Shown piece after piece: positions 1 to 8,312 of a stretch of 64,000 nucleotides of DNA (position 1 is its first letter; every line of letters starts with the position of its first letter). Made by a program: the position numbers and the translations under genes. This stretch comes from Bacillota bacterium (GTDB lineage Bacteria > Bacillota > Clostridia > Christensenellales > Aristaeellaceae). Under the pieces are notes generated by a model. That model was not told where the DNA came from and made no database searches. It worked only from the letters and a program-made list of their open reading frames with translations. The stretch spans positions 15,684 to 79,683 of the forward strand of contig JAEYAR010000038.1 in NCBI GenBank assembly GCA_023404715.1, given 5' to 3'.

Positions 1-1347
1 GCGCGCGTCCGAAAAGCTGGGGGTATCCGGTTTGAAGCGCAGGTCCTCCAGCATGGCGTCTCGGATGCAGCTCTCCCCGCCGTCATGCCAGGCATAGAGC
101 GGGATGTACACCGGCGCGGTCACGCCCGGGGTATACCGCGCATGGAGGGACAGCGCGAAGCGCAACAGGGCCGTCGTCTTGCCCATGCCGCCCTCCGCGC
201 GCAGCATTGCCCCGGCGTCCGCATCCAGCAAGCCGCGGATGCACTCTTCGATCGGCAAAGGCGCCGCGTCGCCCATCCGACCGCGCAGGGGATACCCCTC
301 GCACGCCTGCGTCAGATAGCCCAGCGCCGGATTTTGCCGGATCGTCCTGGCGACGTTGCGCCTGCATGCATCCCACAGCGCCCAATGCGTAACCCCCACG
401 CCGTCGATGCGGTCGATCAGCTCCCTGACGTCCAGGCGCATCGCCCCGATATCCTGATAGCGCCTCTCCGGCGGCACGGACAGCCCGCGGCGGAGGATCT
501 GCCGGATCATGCTTCGCACGGTCTCGGGCGCCCCCTGCAGGTAGGGGCTTTGCGCCGCGTCGGGCGATTGGGGCCGCGTCAGTTGCACAAAGGAGGGCGG
601 CGCGCCCATCAGGCAGCAGTAAAACACCGCGCTGACCGAGAACAGATCCGCCGCCCTGCCGACGGTCGTCAGCCTGCCCGTGCGCACCTCCGGCGCGGTA
701 TATCCCTCCTTGGCGCTTGCGTCCGGCACCTGTCCGCTTTGAAGTTCGACGAGGCTGTGCACGCTGTTGTAGTCGATCAGGGATACGCGTTCGCTCTCGC
801 CCTGCCCGATCAGCAGGATGTTGTCCGGGCTGATGTCCAGATGCACAAAGCCCAGCGAATGAAAAGCCTCCAGCGCGTCCAGCAGGCCCAGCAAGCGGAC
901 CGCCTGCGCGCGCAGGCCGGATGTCTCCTGCTGCGCCAGCTGCTTTTCTAGCGTCCGGCCGCCTGAAAAACCCAGCACCGTGTATAGCGTATCATGGTAG
1001 GCAAACGTATTGAGGTTCGCGCCGACGATATCGGGATGCGCCGCCAGCAGGCGCAAATGCACCTCGTTGCCCCGCTCGAAGCTCCGTCGGTGCAGCGCAT
1101 AGGTTTCAAGGCCCTCCGGTTCGCAAATCACGCTGCCGTCCGCCGCACGGCGGATCGCTCCGCGCGGGTGGAGCGGGAACAGCTCTTTGATGAGGACGCG
1201 GTGCATGATTTCCCCGTGCAGCTCGTCGGGATAGGCGCCCGCATAGACGATGGCGTTTGAGCCGCGTCCTACGACGTCCTCGACGGTGCACGCCATGCCG
1301 GGGAAGGGCAACGGCGTCCCGGCGGGCAAAGGCGTTCTTTTATCCAT
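1..1347 (-). CDS. Protein kinase fused to P-loop NTPase, C-terminus beyond window
   Basis: The reading frame is open from an ATG at 1347 to the window edge (449 codons visible), preceded by GGGG 7 bases upstream. Residues about 20-300 form a eukaryotic-type Ser/Thr kinase fold: glycine loop GRGSNAIVY (27-35), lysine in VLIKE (K54), catalytic loop HLDISPDN (169-176), and LIDYN where DFG is usual (D192). After a linker, AEGGMGKTT (P-loop 386-392) begins a second NTPase module of the STAND/NACHT type. HLD for HRD and DYN for DFG suggest a divergent but probably still active kinase, since Lys, both Asp and Asn are present. No membrane segment is seen. It follows the gene at 1433-2533 on the same strand and is probably co-transcribed with it. 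Target unknown; signalling or defence are both possible. Confidence 0.85.
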   Translation of the reverse strand, partial: MDKRTPLPAGTPLPFPGMACTVEDVVGRGSNAIVYAGAYPDELHGEIMHRVLIKELFPLHPRGAIRRAADGSVICEPEGLETYALHRRSFERGNEVHLRLLAAHPDIVGANLNTFAYHDTLYTVLGFSGGRTLEKQLAQQETSGLRAQAVRLLGLLDALEAFHSLGFVHLDISPDNILLIGQGESERVSLIDYNSVHSLVELQSGQVPDASAKEGYTAPEVRTGRLTTVGRAADLFSVSAVFYCCLMGAPPSFVQLTRPQSPDAAQSPYLQGAPETVRSMIRQILRRGLSVPPERRYQDIGAMRLDVRELIDRIDGVGVTHWALWDACRRNVARTIRQNPALGYLTQACEGYPLRGRMGDAAPLPIEECIRGLLDADAGAMLRAEGGMGKTTALLRFALSLHARYTPGVTAPVYIPLYAWHDGGESCIRDAMLEDLRFKPDTPSFSDAR

Positions 1348-1432
1348 TGGATCGCCCCTTTCGCTCTTTGATCGGCGATTTCAATCCGCCTTTCATGCCT
1401 ATTGTAGCATCGCCCGCGCCCCGGATTTGCGT

Positions 1433-2533
1433 TCAGTTTCCGTCGCAGAAAAGCGCATTCAGGAAATCCTGCATTTGCCGGTCGGCCATGAGGACGTCGT
1501 CTACGCGCAGGCAGTATAGCGCCGCCCAATCGAACGCGCTGCGCGGGTCGAGCGTGCGGTAGCCGCACTGCTCGAGCATATTGTCGAGCCTGCAGTACGA
1601 AGAGCGGAAGGCCTCCTCCGGCGTCTCCTCGTCCAGCTCGTCGTCGTCCTCCCGTTCGCCGCCGTCTGTAACCAGGAACAGGAGGATCAGCACCTTGCGC
1701 GACACGTCTATTTCGCGGTTTTTCATGCGCGAAATGGAGGTTTCATCCGGCCAGTTGGCGCGCACGTCGCGTTGCATAGCCGTCAGCGCCGCGCCCTTGC
1801 GCAGCGCGGGCAGTTTTTTATCCAGGTATGTCTCTACGATCTGCCGTGTGGTGTAGTGAGCGTCGGGCTCCATCAAGTCCATGATTTCCGGGCTCTCGAG
1901 CAGCGACATAAACGCCATGAACTGCTGATAAGCGTTGTTATGCAATTTACCCAAACGGTGCTTGGCGCGGTGCAAAAAGTCACCCAGTTCCTCCTCGGTT
2001 TCCAGCGCCTCTACCTCCTTGCGCACCATCGGCGTGAAGCTGTCCTCTTCAGGGGGCAGCGCGGCATTTTCATGCAAAACCGCGTCCGCCAACCGGGCTT
2101 TGAGCGCCTGCATGGCGGGGTAGTCCATGCCATGCCGCAGCGCGTAGATGGCCACGATTTCGTCCGGATCCCGCCAGTGGAAGCCCTCGCCGGAGGCCAT
2201 GGCGACGAAAGCGTCCGCGTCCGTCACCGACAGCCCGAGGATAAAGCATATTTCGAGGATGTCCTGCCTGCGGGTGGGCTCATAGCTGCCCGCCAGCCAT
2301 CCGCGCACCTTGCGGTCCAACGAATCCCGCGTCGCCTCGGGGTGGTTTTTTACAAGCCCGTTCACCAATAGCGGCCTGAGCTCGCGCCCGCCGCCAAAGC
2401 GCTCTAACTTTTCCCGAAAAGTGCGCAGCCTGATCTCATGCGCCAATACGAAGGCAGCGTCCGCCGCGCTAAGGTCCCCTTGCAGTATTCTGTCAATGGT
2501 CACGCGCGACAGTTCCGTCATCGCAACGCCCAT
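1433..2533 (-). CDS. Unknown protein with helix-turn-helix-like segment, next to kinase
   Basis: A 366-residue soluble protein that I cannot assign to a named family. The ATG at 2533 is chosen because GGAGG lies 7 bases upstream; a GTG 18 bases further up is in frame but overlaps that site. The region around residues 75-130 (RKVRGWLAGSYEPTRR, then ICFILGLSVTDADAF) resembles the degenerate helix-turn-helix segment of XRE-like proteins that often sit beside kinases in Firmicutes. The C-terminal part is helical with an acidic stretch (EREDDDELDEETPEE). No signal peptide or membrane helix is seen. Its stop is 85 bases from the kinase start, so it is probably the first gene of a two-gene unit and a partner or regulator of that kinase (inference). 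Confidence 0.8.
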   Translation of the reverse strand: MGVAMTELSRVTIDRILQGDLSAADAAFVLAHEIRLRTFREKLERFGGGRELRPLLVNGLVKNHPEATRDSLDRKVRGWLAGSYEPTRRQDILEICFILGLSVTDADAFVAMASGEGFHWRDPDEIVAIYALRHGMDYPAMQALKARLADAVLHENAALPPEEDSFTPMVRKEVEALETEEELGDFLHRAKHRLGKLHNNAYQQFMAFMSLLESPEIMDLMEPDAHYTTRQIVETYLDKKLPALRKGAALTAMQRDVRANWPDETSISRMKNREIDVSRKVLILLFLVTDGGEREDDDELDEETPEEAFRSSYCRLDNMLEQCGYRTLDPRSAFDWAALYCLRVDDVLMADRQMQDFLNALFCDGN

Positions 2534-2566
2534 ACATCCGCCTCCGTTCACCTTGATTTTTATCGT

Positions 2567-2595
2567 ATCATACCATAAAACGGATGAACGAACAA
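2567..2595 (-). promoter_or_regulatory. Sigma-A type promoter for the HTH-like/kinase unit
   Basis: On the minus strand TTGTTC (2590-2595) and TATGAT (2567-2572) are 17 bases apart, about 30 bases before the ATG at 2533. No other -10/-35 pair is evident in this gap. Confidence 0.6.
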
Positions 2596-2641
2596 CCTAT
2601 GCGCGCCATGAAGCCCGCAAGAAACCCACAAACCGCGATGA

Positions 2642-2668
2642 GGCGCAGCCGGAACGACCGGCTGCGCC
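2642..2668 (-). terminator. GC-rich hairpin after the 2710-3615 gene
   Basis: Arms GGCGCAGCCGG and CCGGCTGCGCC pair perfectly over 11 bp around a 5-base loop. It lies just beyond the stop of the minus-strand gene at 2710. No clear run of T follows, so factor-independent termination is only likely. Confidence 0.5.
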
Positions 2669-2709
2669 CAGACTATTCTCTAAAACCGCCCCGCACGAAA
2701 CGCCGAGCA

Positions 2710-3615
2710 TCAGTGCGATAGGGTCATGGTGTACCTTCCCTCCGTCTTCTCGCTGGGGTGAAGATCGATCTCGAGGATGTCGTCCAACTCCACGCCGTCA
2801 TAATAGATCGCGTCCGCATCCTCAAACTCGATCATGAATTCCCATTTCTCCCCCGTACGGCTTTCCAACGGCGTATCGCGGAAATCCACGTCGATCCATT
2901 TGCCGTCCCTCAGCATCGCCGATTGATAGTTCAAAAGGTAATTGCTCCCCCATCCTTTCTCGCCCTCCGGCATGATATATAGCCCCGTAATCACATGGCT
3001 GGAATTGTTATAGAAGTTGAAATCCATGACCGTGCGGAAAAAATCATAGGTCTTGAGCCTACCTCCGCTCGCCAGGCTTCCGTCCTCTTGCTCCCACATG
3101 TTGGTATACACAAAAGCAAAATCCGTCAAGCTCGCGGGCGCTAGATATTCGATCACAAGCTGCATGGGCTCGTCGTATACCAGCACCGGCCAGGCCAGGT
3201 TTTGTACGCGGCCATTGCTCAGGCTGTATACGTTAGCGGGCCAGTAGTAGAGGAAATCGTCTTCATCCGTCGGATCCGCCCCCATGCTCGTCAATACAAA
3301 ATCATAGTCCGTTATGCCGACGCCGTCCGGCATCCCCTCGCCGCTGCGCACCGTCAGGGTAAACAGGATGCTCATGACGCCGCGCGTATCGCTCGCGTAC
3401 TCCTCCTGGCCCTCCAGCGTGAAGTAAAACGCATCTTCGACGGAGACCTCCTCGTTCAGCCCGTAATGGTCGTTCTCGCTGCGGCAGAGCGCCAGCACGT
3501 TTTCCTGAACGTCCCTCGCCTGCATTTTGTTTGAGATGTCCGCCAAGGCGGCCGACGAACATACCATCATCCATAATGCCGCCAATATAGCAGCCATCCT
3601 GCACTTATTTTTCAT
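2710..3615 (-). CDS. Secreted protein of unknown function
   Basis: 301 residues. The N-terminus MKNKCRMAAILAALW continues into a hydrophobic core ending in SSAALA, followed by DIS: a classical signal peptide cut near residue 26. GGGGAG lies 6 bases before the ATG. The mature part is acidic and rich in aromatic residues, with beta-type segments (for example YWPANVYSLSNG and FNFYNNSSHVITGLYI); no catalytic motif is recognised. It is transcribed alone, with a hairpin downstream. Probably an exported, perhaps ligand-binding or surface-associated protein; no family assigned. Confidence 0.75.
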   Translation of the reverse strand: MKNKCRMAAILAALWMMVCSSAALADISNKMQARDVQENVLALCRSENDHYGLNEEVSVEDAFYFTLEGQEEYASDTRGVMSILFTLTVRSGEGMPDGVGITDYDFVLTSMGADPTDEDDFLYYWPANVYSLSNGRVQNLAWPVLVYDEPMQLVIEYLAPASLTDFAFVYTNMWEQEDGSLASGGRLKTYDFFRTVMDFNFYNNSSHVITGLYIMPEGEKGWGSNYLLNYQSAMLRDGKWIDVDFRDTPLESRTGEKWEFMIEFEDADAIYYDGVELDDILEIDLHPSEKTEGRYTMTLSH

Positions 3616-3750
3616 GAATTACTCCCCTTTCTCTTCTACCGATGCCGACTGCGCCTATGCCAACATGCGAACCTCCCGTTCTTTGTCTCCCCTCCTTTTC
3701 CCCTCCGATCGCCTCGCGCATACGGCGGGTTCGCCCTCGCCGTAAGGCGC

Positions 3751-4239
3751 TTACGAACGATAGATCCGGACGATATCCTCAATGCTCGCCAGCGAACTGA
3801 ATCCCCCCGCCATCATGGAGAGCACCGCCGGGGCGATGCCCTTTGCTTCGGCTGCGGAGATTTTGTGCGCATCGAGCAATGTGGCCAGCACGAGCGCGAA
3901 GCGATAGGTAAACAGGATATTGGCGACCGTGCTGGCGCCCATGGCGATGAACAGCCCTGCGCCCGGAATGAGGGTAAAAAGGCGCGTCGCGAGCTTGCAT
4001 CCGCCGTAATACCCCATTGCGCCGGATACGACGGCGCCTACGACCTTTTTGGCGGTCTCCTTGTCCATTGCAGCGCCGGACTTGCTCACCATACCGACCA
4101 GCAGCGAACCCCAAATGGCGGCGATGCCTGCGGCGTCGGCGGCAGAGGACAAAGCGCCGAGCGGCCCGGCCCCTGCAGAGGCGATCATTGCGATTTTGAC
4201 GCATTCATTGTACCGCGCGGGAAGGGTGTTCTTGCTCAT
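3751..4239 (-). CDS. Small membrane protein resembling DUF697
   Basis: 162 residues starting at an ATG with AAGGAGG 7 bases upstream. The protein is Gly/Ala-rich with about four hydrophobic segments (near residues 17-50, 67-80, 85-108 and 112-150). The pattern of an N-terminal GAGPLGALSSAADAAG, a middle Asp/Lys helix and IPGAGLFIAMGAS fits the DUF697 domain, which is often linked to GTPases or stress proteins. That assignment is by eye. Upstream there is a possible extended -10 (TGCTATACT near 4300). Role unknown. Confidence 0.65.
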   Translation of the reverse strand: MSKNTLPARYNECVKIAMIASAGAGPLGALSSAADAAGIAAIWGSLLVGMVSKSGAAMDKETAKKVVGAVVSGAMGYYGGCKLATRLFTLIPGAGLFIAMGASTVANILFTYRFALVLATLLDAHKISAAEAKGIAPAVLSMMAGGFSSLASIEDIVRIYRS

Positions 4240-4356
4240 AGGTGTTCCTCCTTCTCATCCGTACCTGTTGTTCCGTCGTGTCGTCCCTTGAGGACGCGCT
4301 CAGTATAGCACACGGGCTCGGACAGGTTTGCAATGCGTTTCCGGTCGCAATAAAAT

Positions 4357-4402
4357 AGGGCCTTTGCCGCGCAAAAGCCCTGAAACAGCAGGCCCTTTTT
4401 TG
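4357..4402 (+). terminator. Terminator-like hairpin upstream of truncated solute-binding gene
   Basis: AGGGCCT (4357-4363) pairs with AGGCCCT (4390-4396) and a run of six T follows on the plus strand. An additional inner pairing GGGC/GCCC is possible. No complete plus-strand gene precedes it, so it may be left over from a lost upstream gene or block read-through into the gene at 4497. Confidence 0.5.
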
Positions 4403-4496
4403 GAAATTCTCGGGATGAAAACCCCATCAAAATGATCAGGTCGCGCTGCGCATCCAAAGCACGACGCGCAGCATTCAAAACACGCATTTTGCGTTT

Positions 4497-5720
4497 ATGA
4501 GGGCAAATCCGCAGATCGCCGTATCCACGTCCGTCGTCGAGCATCTATGCGCTGAGGAAATCCACACGGCCGTTCAGACCGGGGACGACTCCGTCGATCT
4601 CTATCTCGTTCGCCTCAGCACGGGCTTGCGCCGTCTGATGGAAAAGGGCTATCTGGAGCCGCTCTCCAGCGTAGCGCTCACCGGGGATCACGCGCGGCTA
4701 CACGCCGTGTTCGCAGACACGCTCGCGCATGAAGGGAAGGTTTATGCCGTGGCGGACTCGCTCTCGATATCGGGTTGGGCGATGCGCCCGGACATCCTGT
4801 CAGAAATCGCGCCGCCCGGCACGGTGCAGGCGCTCCTCGACCAAATCGACGCCTGGGGCGAACATCCCGGAAGCGAGGACATGCCCTGGATCACCCGCGC
4901 GTACAGCCCCAATCCCTGGGGCCCGCGCGACGCCATCCGTTACATCTACGGTCAGTACGCCATGGCCCGTTACGATCCAGAGCAGCCTTTGTCCTTCGCA
5001 GACGAGGGGCTAAAGGCGTTGCTCGAGCGCGCCCGCACCGAGCTGGAGCAGGCCGGCTCATGGGGCGACCCAACCGATTTAAGCATACCCGGCGCGATCG
5101 CCACGGGCTCCTATATCTCCCCTTCTGGCCACACCTATGAAAGCGCGCACATGATCGCCTCCCCGGCCATCCTGCCGGGAGAAAGCCCGCATATTCCGGC
5201 ACAGCTGTACGTCTACGTCGTCAATCCACTCAGCCGCAACAAGGAGGCCGCCCTGTCTTACCTGGAATACGTCGCGCAAAACCGGGCGGTTTCAACGCAA
5301 AGCATGATCGAAGCCGGGTGGGCAAAAGCGGTTTTCGATTTCAAAGTGGTTCGTGAGTCGGAAGAAATGCTGGCGGACATGGAGCAGCAGCTCGAAACCG
5401 CCGCCGGCGAGGAAAAGCTAGCGCTGGAGGCCGGCAAAGCGGCCCTCGCAGAGCACATCGAGGCGGCTTACGCCGCTCCGGATAACTGGCTCGTCTACGA
5501 GCCCGCGCTGCAGCGCTATAAGCGCGATATTCTTCCCCTCCTCGACTTCGGCCTCAATCCCTTCATCGAAGGCGCCGGCGTGTCGCATGCGGCCGTCTCC
5601 GGCAACATCGGGGATTTGCTGGAGCAATACATCGCAGGCTCCCTGTCCGTCGACGCGCTCGTCGAAAAGCTCGACGCCATCGCGGAGCGGATGCAGGCGG
5701 AGGAAGAGGGGTTGCGATAA
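4497..5720 (+). CDS. 5'-truncated ABC solute-binding protein, probable remnant
   Basis: 407 residues that read as the body of an extracellular solute-binding protein. FMRANPQIAV fits the family's F..ANP..V strand, LMEKGYLEPLSS the segment after the first lobe, and SYISPSGHTYESAHMIASP plus YVVNPLSRNKEAALSYLEY fit later parts. It has no signal peptide, no ribosome site and no promoter. The frame stays open upstream to a stop at 4416-4418 and still encodes family-like sequence there (QSTTRSIQNTHFAFM), so the 5' end, including the leader, appears deleted. A terminator-like hairpin lies just upstream. It faces the GH4 gene convergently. Most likely an unexpressed relic of a sugar or peptide ABC system. 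Confidence 0.65.
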   Translation: MRANPQIAVSTSVVEHLCAEEIHTAVQTGDDSVDLYLVRLSTGLRRLMEKGYLEPLSSVALTGDHARLHAVFADTLAHEGKVYAVADSLSISGWAMRPDILSEIAPPGTVQALLDQIDAWGEHPGSEDMPWITRAYSPNPWGPRDAIRYIYGQYAMARYDPEQPLSFADEGLKALLERARTELEQAGSWGDPTDLSIPGAIATGSYISPSGHTYESAHMIASPAILPGESPHIPAQLYVYVVNPLSRNKEAALSYLEYVAQNRAVSTQSMIEAGWAKAVFDFKVVRESEEMLADMEQQLETAAGEEKLALEAGKAALAEHIEAAYAAPDNWLVYEPALQRYKRDILPLLDFGLNPFIEGAGVSHAAVSGNIGDLLEQYIAGSLSVDALVEKLDAIAERMQAEEEGLR

Positions 5721-5742
5721 CGGAACGCTCCTTTGTGCGGCG

Positions 5743-7227
5743 TTACTTCACATCCTCCTTGGCTGCTGCGGCGGCCTGCTGGCGAAACTTAGCGCTTTGC
5801 CGTTCCATCTCGGCGACGGTCTTCTCTTGCTGAACAAAGCCCGTGACAGGACGGTAATCCGGCGTTACGGCGGCCACGCGCGCCTTCGCGCGCTCGATCT
5901 CATCCGCGTATTGCGGCAGCCACTTCGCTTGCGCGATTAACATTTCATCCACCATTTGCCGTATCTGCGTGGTGGTACAGGCGGCGCCGGTCAGCGGATC
6001 CATCAGCGCCGCTTGATACAAAAGCGTGATGTCGCCGTGCACAGCGGCCTCGACCGCCAGCTTTTGCACCCATACGCTTTGGGCGCAGATGGCCGCGCAG
6101 CCCAGCGGTAAATCGCCCACGCGCGGGACGGAGATGCCGTTGCGATCCGCGTAGCAGGGCACCTCCACCACGCACTCATCGGGCAAATTGGCGATGCAGC
6201 CGTCGTTCATCACGTTAAAATGCCCGCGGTAAACGCGCCCCGTCTCCAATGCTTCGATGATATAGCCGCCGTGTTCGCTGCTATGGGTCTCCTGCTTAAA
6301 CTGGAAGGGGGGTTCTTTGAGCCAGTTGGGAAAGTCCGTTTCAAACCAGTTGCGGCTTTCTTTGCATACGCGCAGATATCCGCCCGTTTCGCCCTGTATC
6401 CAAATGCTCAGGTTAATCCACTTTGCCATTTCATCCGGATGCGTGCGGTACCACGGAAGGTATTCGGACAGGTGGCCGTTCGATTCGGTGGAATAGTAGC
6501 CGAAGTTTTTGAGCACATCCAAGCGAACGCTCTCGTCCCGCTGCATTTCCTCCATTTGCGGCAGAAGCGTCCGCAGCTCCTCTACCCGTTCCACCCCGTC
6601 CACCTTGACGGATATGTACCATGTTTGATGGTTGAGCCCCGCGCAGATGATGTCGACATCCTTGACATCCCTGTTAAACGCCCTAGCGATCTGCTGATGC
6701 CCATGCTGCACGCCGTGGCAAAGCCCGTACGTAGGCACGCCGCCGTACTTGTTGCACGCCCAAGTGAGCATGGCGTTGGGATTCGAGTAGTTGAGCATGA
6801 TGCATCCGGGCAAAGCCACCTCTTTGATATCCTTGCAAAAGCCAAGCACGGCATCGACGCCCCGCTGGCCATACATGATGCCGCCGATGCACAGCGTATC
6901 GCCCACGCACTGATCGACACCGTACTTGAGCGGTATCTCAATGTCGGTCGCAAAGGCTTCCAGCATGCCGATGCGCACACAGTTGATCACATACTTGGCG
7001 TTTTGAAACGCCTCGCGGCGGTCGAGCGTGGACTGTATCTGGATGGACAGGCCGTTTTCGTCGATATCCCTTTGGCACAGCTGGGTAACCATGCGCAGGT
7101 TATCGGGGTTTATATCCGTAAAGGCGACCTCCATATCCCGAAATTCTTTTACGCTCAGAATATCGGCCAACAGCCTTCTGGTAAACCCAATGGAACCCGC
7201 GCCGATGAATGCGATCTTAAAAGACAT
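5743..7227 (-). CDS. GH4 family alpha-galactosidase/alpha-glucosidase (MelA-like)
   Basis: 494 residues, normal for GH4, an NAD+- and divalent-metal-dependent glycosidase family acting in the cytoplasm. Residues 1-15 carry the Rossmann motif FIGAGSIGFTRRL. The central LNYSNPNAM, GLCHGVQHGH (metal-site Cys) and GLNHQTWY (metal-site His and catalytic region) are family hallmarks and place it in the alpha-galactosidase/alpha-glucosidase branch rather than among 6-phospho-glycosidases. The exact sugar cannot be read from sequence. The ATG at 7227 is preferred; an in-frame GTG at 7239 abuts the GAGGGA site. It is divergent from an AraC regulator, which probably controls it, and has a strong promoter. 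Confidence 0.9.
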   Translation of the reverse strand: MSFKIAFIGAGSIGFTRRLLADILSVKEFRDMEVAFTDINPDNLRMVTQLCQRDIDENGLSIQIQSTLDRREAFQNAKYVINCVRIGMLEAFATDIEIPLKYGVDQCVGDTLCIGGIMYGQRGVDAVLGFCKDIKEVALPGCIMLNYSNPNAMLTWACNKYGGVPTYGLCHGVQHGHQQIARAFNRDVKDVDIICAGLNHQTWYISVKVDGVERVEELRTLLPQMEEMQRDESVRLDVLKNFGYYSTESNGHLSEYLPWYRTHPDEMAKWINLSIWIQGETGGYLRVCKESRNWFETDFPNWLKEPPFQFKQETHSSEHGGYIIEALETGRVYRGHFNVMNDGCIANLPDECVVEVPCYADRNGISVPRVGDLPLGCAAICAQSVWVQKLAVEAAVHGDITLLYQAALMDPLTGAACTTTQIRQMVDEMLIAQAKWLPQYADEIERAKARVAAVTPDYRPVTGFVQQEKTVAEMERQSAKFRQQAAAAAKEDVK

Positions 7228-7273
7228 TGTGGTTCCCACTCCCTCATGCTATAATGGGTATTGTTATGATCTG

Positions 7274-7302
7274 ATTATAGGGCGCAATCAAAAAGTGTTC
7301 AA
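7274..7302 (-). promoter_or_regulatory. Promoter of the GH4 gene
   Basis: Minus-strand TTGAAC (7297-7302) and TATAAT (7274-7279) with a 17-base spacer, about 47 bases before the ATG at 7227. The divergent AraC gene starts at 7335, so activator sites probably overlap this interval. Confidence 0.7.
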
Positions 7303-7334
7303 GAGCATTGTTTTGATGTGAGGGTAATTTTTTG

Positions 7335-8189
7335 ATGGATGCAATGGTCGATTCATACGGGTTCCGCTTCCTGGATGCGGTTGCGCCGGACCTGCTCACC
7401 CTGCACGGCTTGGGGCATGAATGCCGCCTGAGCGATTACGATTGGCACAACGAAAACCGCCAAGCGAATCTGTGGCTTTTCCAATATACGCTTGAAGGGA
7501 AAGGGCGGCTTCGCCTCGGGGGAAAGGAGTATGCGCTGCCGCCCGAAACGGGTTTTTTGATGCGGCTGCCAAACGATTCCCGCTACTGGCTGGACAGCGG
7601 GGGCTGGCGATTGATCTGGATCATCGTCGGCGGTGAATGGGCCGATCGGTATTTGACCCAGGTACTCGAGCATTACGAGGCGGTCGTAACCCTTAGCGTC
7701 CATTCCCCCGCCATCGAGGCGCTGCACCAAGCCTACCAAAAGGCGCGCACGGGGCAAATCAATACGGCGAACGATGCGCAGGAGGTCGCGTTTCGCTTTA
7801 TTTGCCGCCTGCATGAATCCCTGAGCAAGCCCGCGCAGCGAGCGCAATCGCCCGTCAAGCAGGCGCTCGCCATCATTGAAGCGGAGCATGCGACCCTTGA
7901 GAGCGCAGGTGAAATCGCCAGGCGGCTCCATCTCTCGCAGGAGCACCTCTCGCGCCTTTTTACCGCGCAAACGGGCAGGACGCTGATCCAGTCGTTGACC
8001 CATGCCAGAATGCGCCACGCCGCGCAGCTATTGCTAAACAGCGATTTGACCCTGGAGGCCATCGCCGTGCAGTGCGGATATAGCAACGCGAATTACTTTG
8101 GCAAGGCATTCAAGCGCGCCGTCGGGCTCGCGCCCGCAGCCTTTCGCCAAAACGCGCATGCCCAGGGATATTGCGAGGTGCTATTGTAG
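7335..8189 (+). CDS. AraC-family transcriptional regulator
   Basis: 284 residues. An N-terminal cupin-type sugar-sensing half (about 1-160; WLFQYTLEGKGRLRL is typical) is followed by a C-terminal double helix-turn-helix (about 185-275; GEIARRLHLSQEHLSRLF and LEAIAVQCGYSNANYFGKAF). The last motif is the AraC signature. AGGG lies 10 bases before this ATG; a TTG one codon earlier is an equally spaced alternative. It is divergent from the GH4 glycosidase and presumably activates it when an alpha-galactoside or alpha-glucoside is present (inference from arrangement). Confidence 0.92.
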   Translation: MDAMVDSYGFRFLDAVAPDLLTLHGLGHECRLSDYDWHNENRQANLWLFQYTLEGKGRLRLGGKEYALPPETGFLMRLPNDSRYWLDSGGWRLIWIIVGGEWADRYLTQVLEHYEAVVTLSVHSPAIEALHQAYQKARTGQINTANDAQEVAFRFICRLHESLSKPAQRAQSPVKQALAIIEAEHATLESAGEIARRLHLSQEHLSRLFTAQTGRTLIQSLTHARMRHAAQLLLNSDLTLEAIAVQCGYSNANYFGKAFKRAVGLAPAAFRQNAHAQGYCEVLL

Positions 8190-8260
8190 TATTTCAGCGA
8201 AGCAGCAGATGCAGGTTGTATTGATGACGATGCGCTATTTCCTTTTGCACCAATCGCTGC

Positions 8261-8289
8261 TTGCAATGCTAAAACTTATGCGTTACAAT
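8261..8289 (+). promoter_or_regulatory. Promoter of the fic gene
   Basis: TTGCAA (8261-8266) and TACAAT (8284-8289) are 17 bases apart and end about 24 bases before the start at 8313, giving a short leader that contains the GAGGTG ribosome site. Confidence 0.65.
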
Positions 8290-8312
8290 AAAACAAGATA
8301 GAGGTGATGAGG

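Noticed and set aside
85..951. Long plus-strand frame opposite the kinase
   Set aside because: Its codons are the complement of the kinase motifs (HLDISPDN, GGMGKTT) on the minus strand, it has no ribosome site and its product is low-complexity Arg/His/Ala.
4236..4544. 102-codon minus-strand frame upstream of the DUF697-like gene
   Set aside because: No ribosome site, composition unlike neighbours, and it covers the terminator-like hairpin and promoter region.
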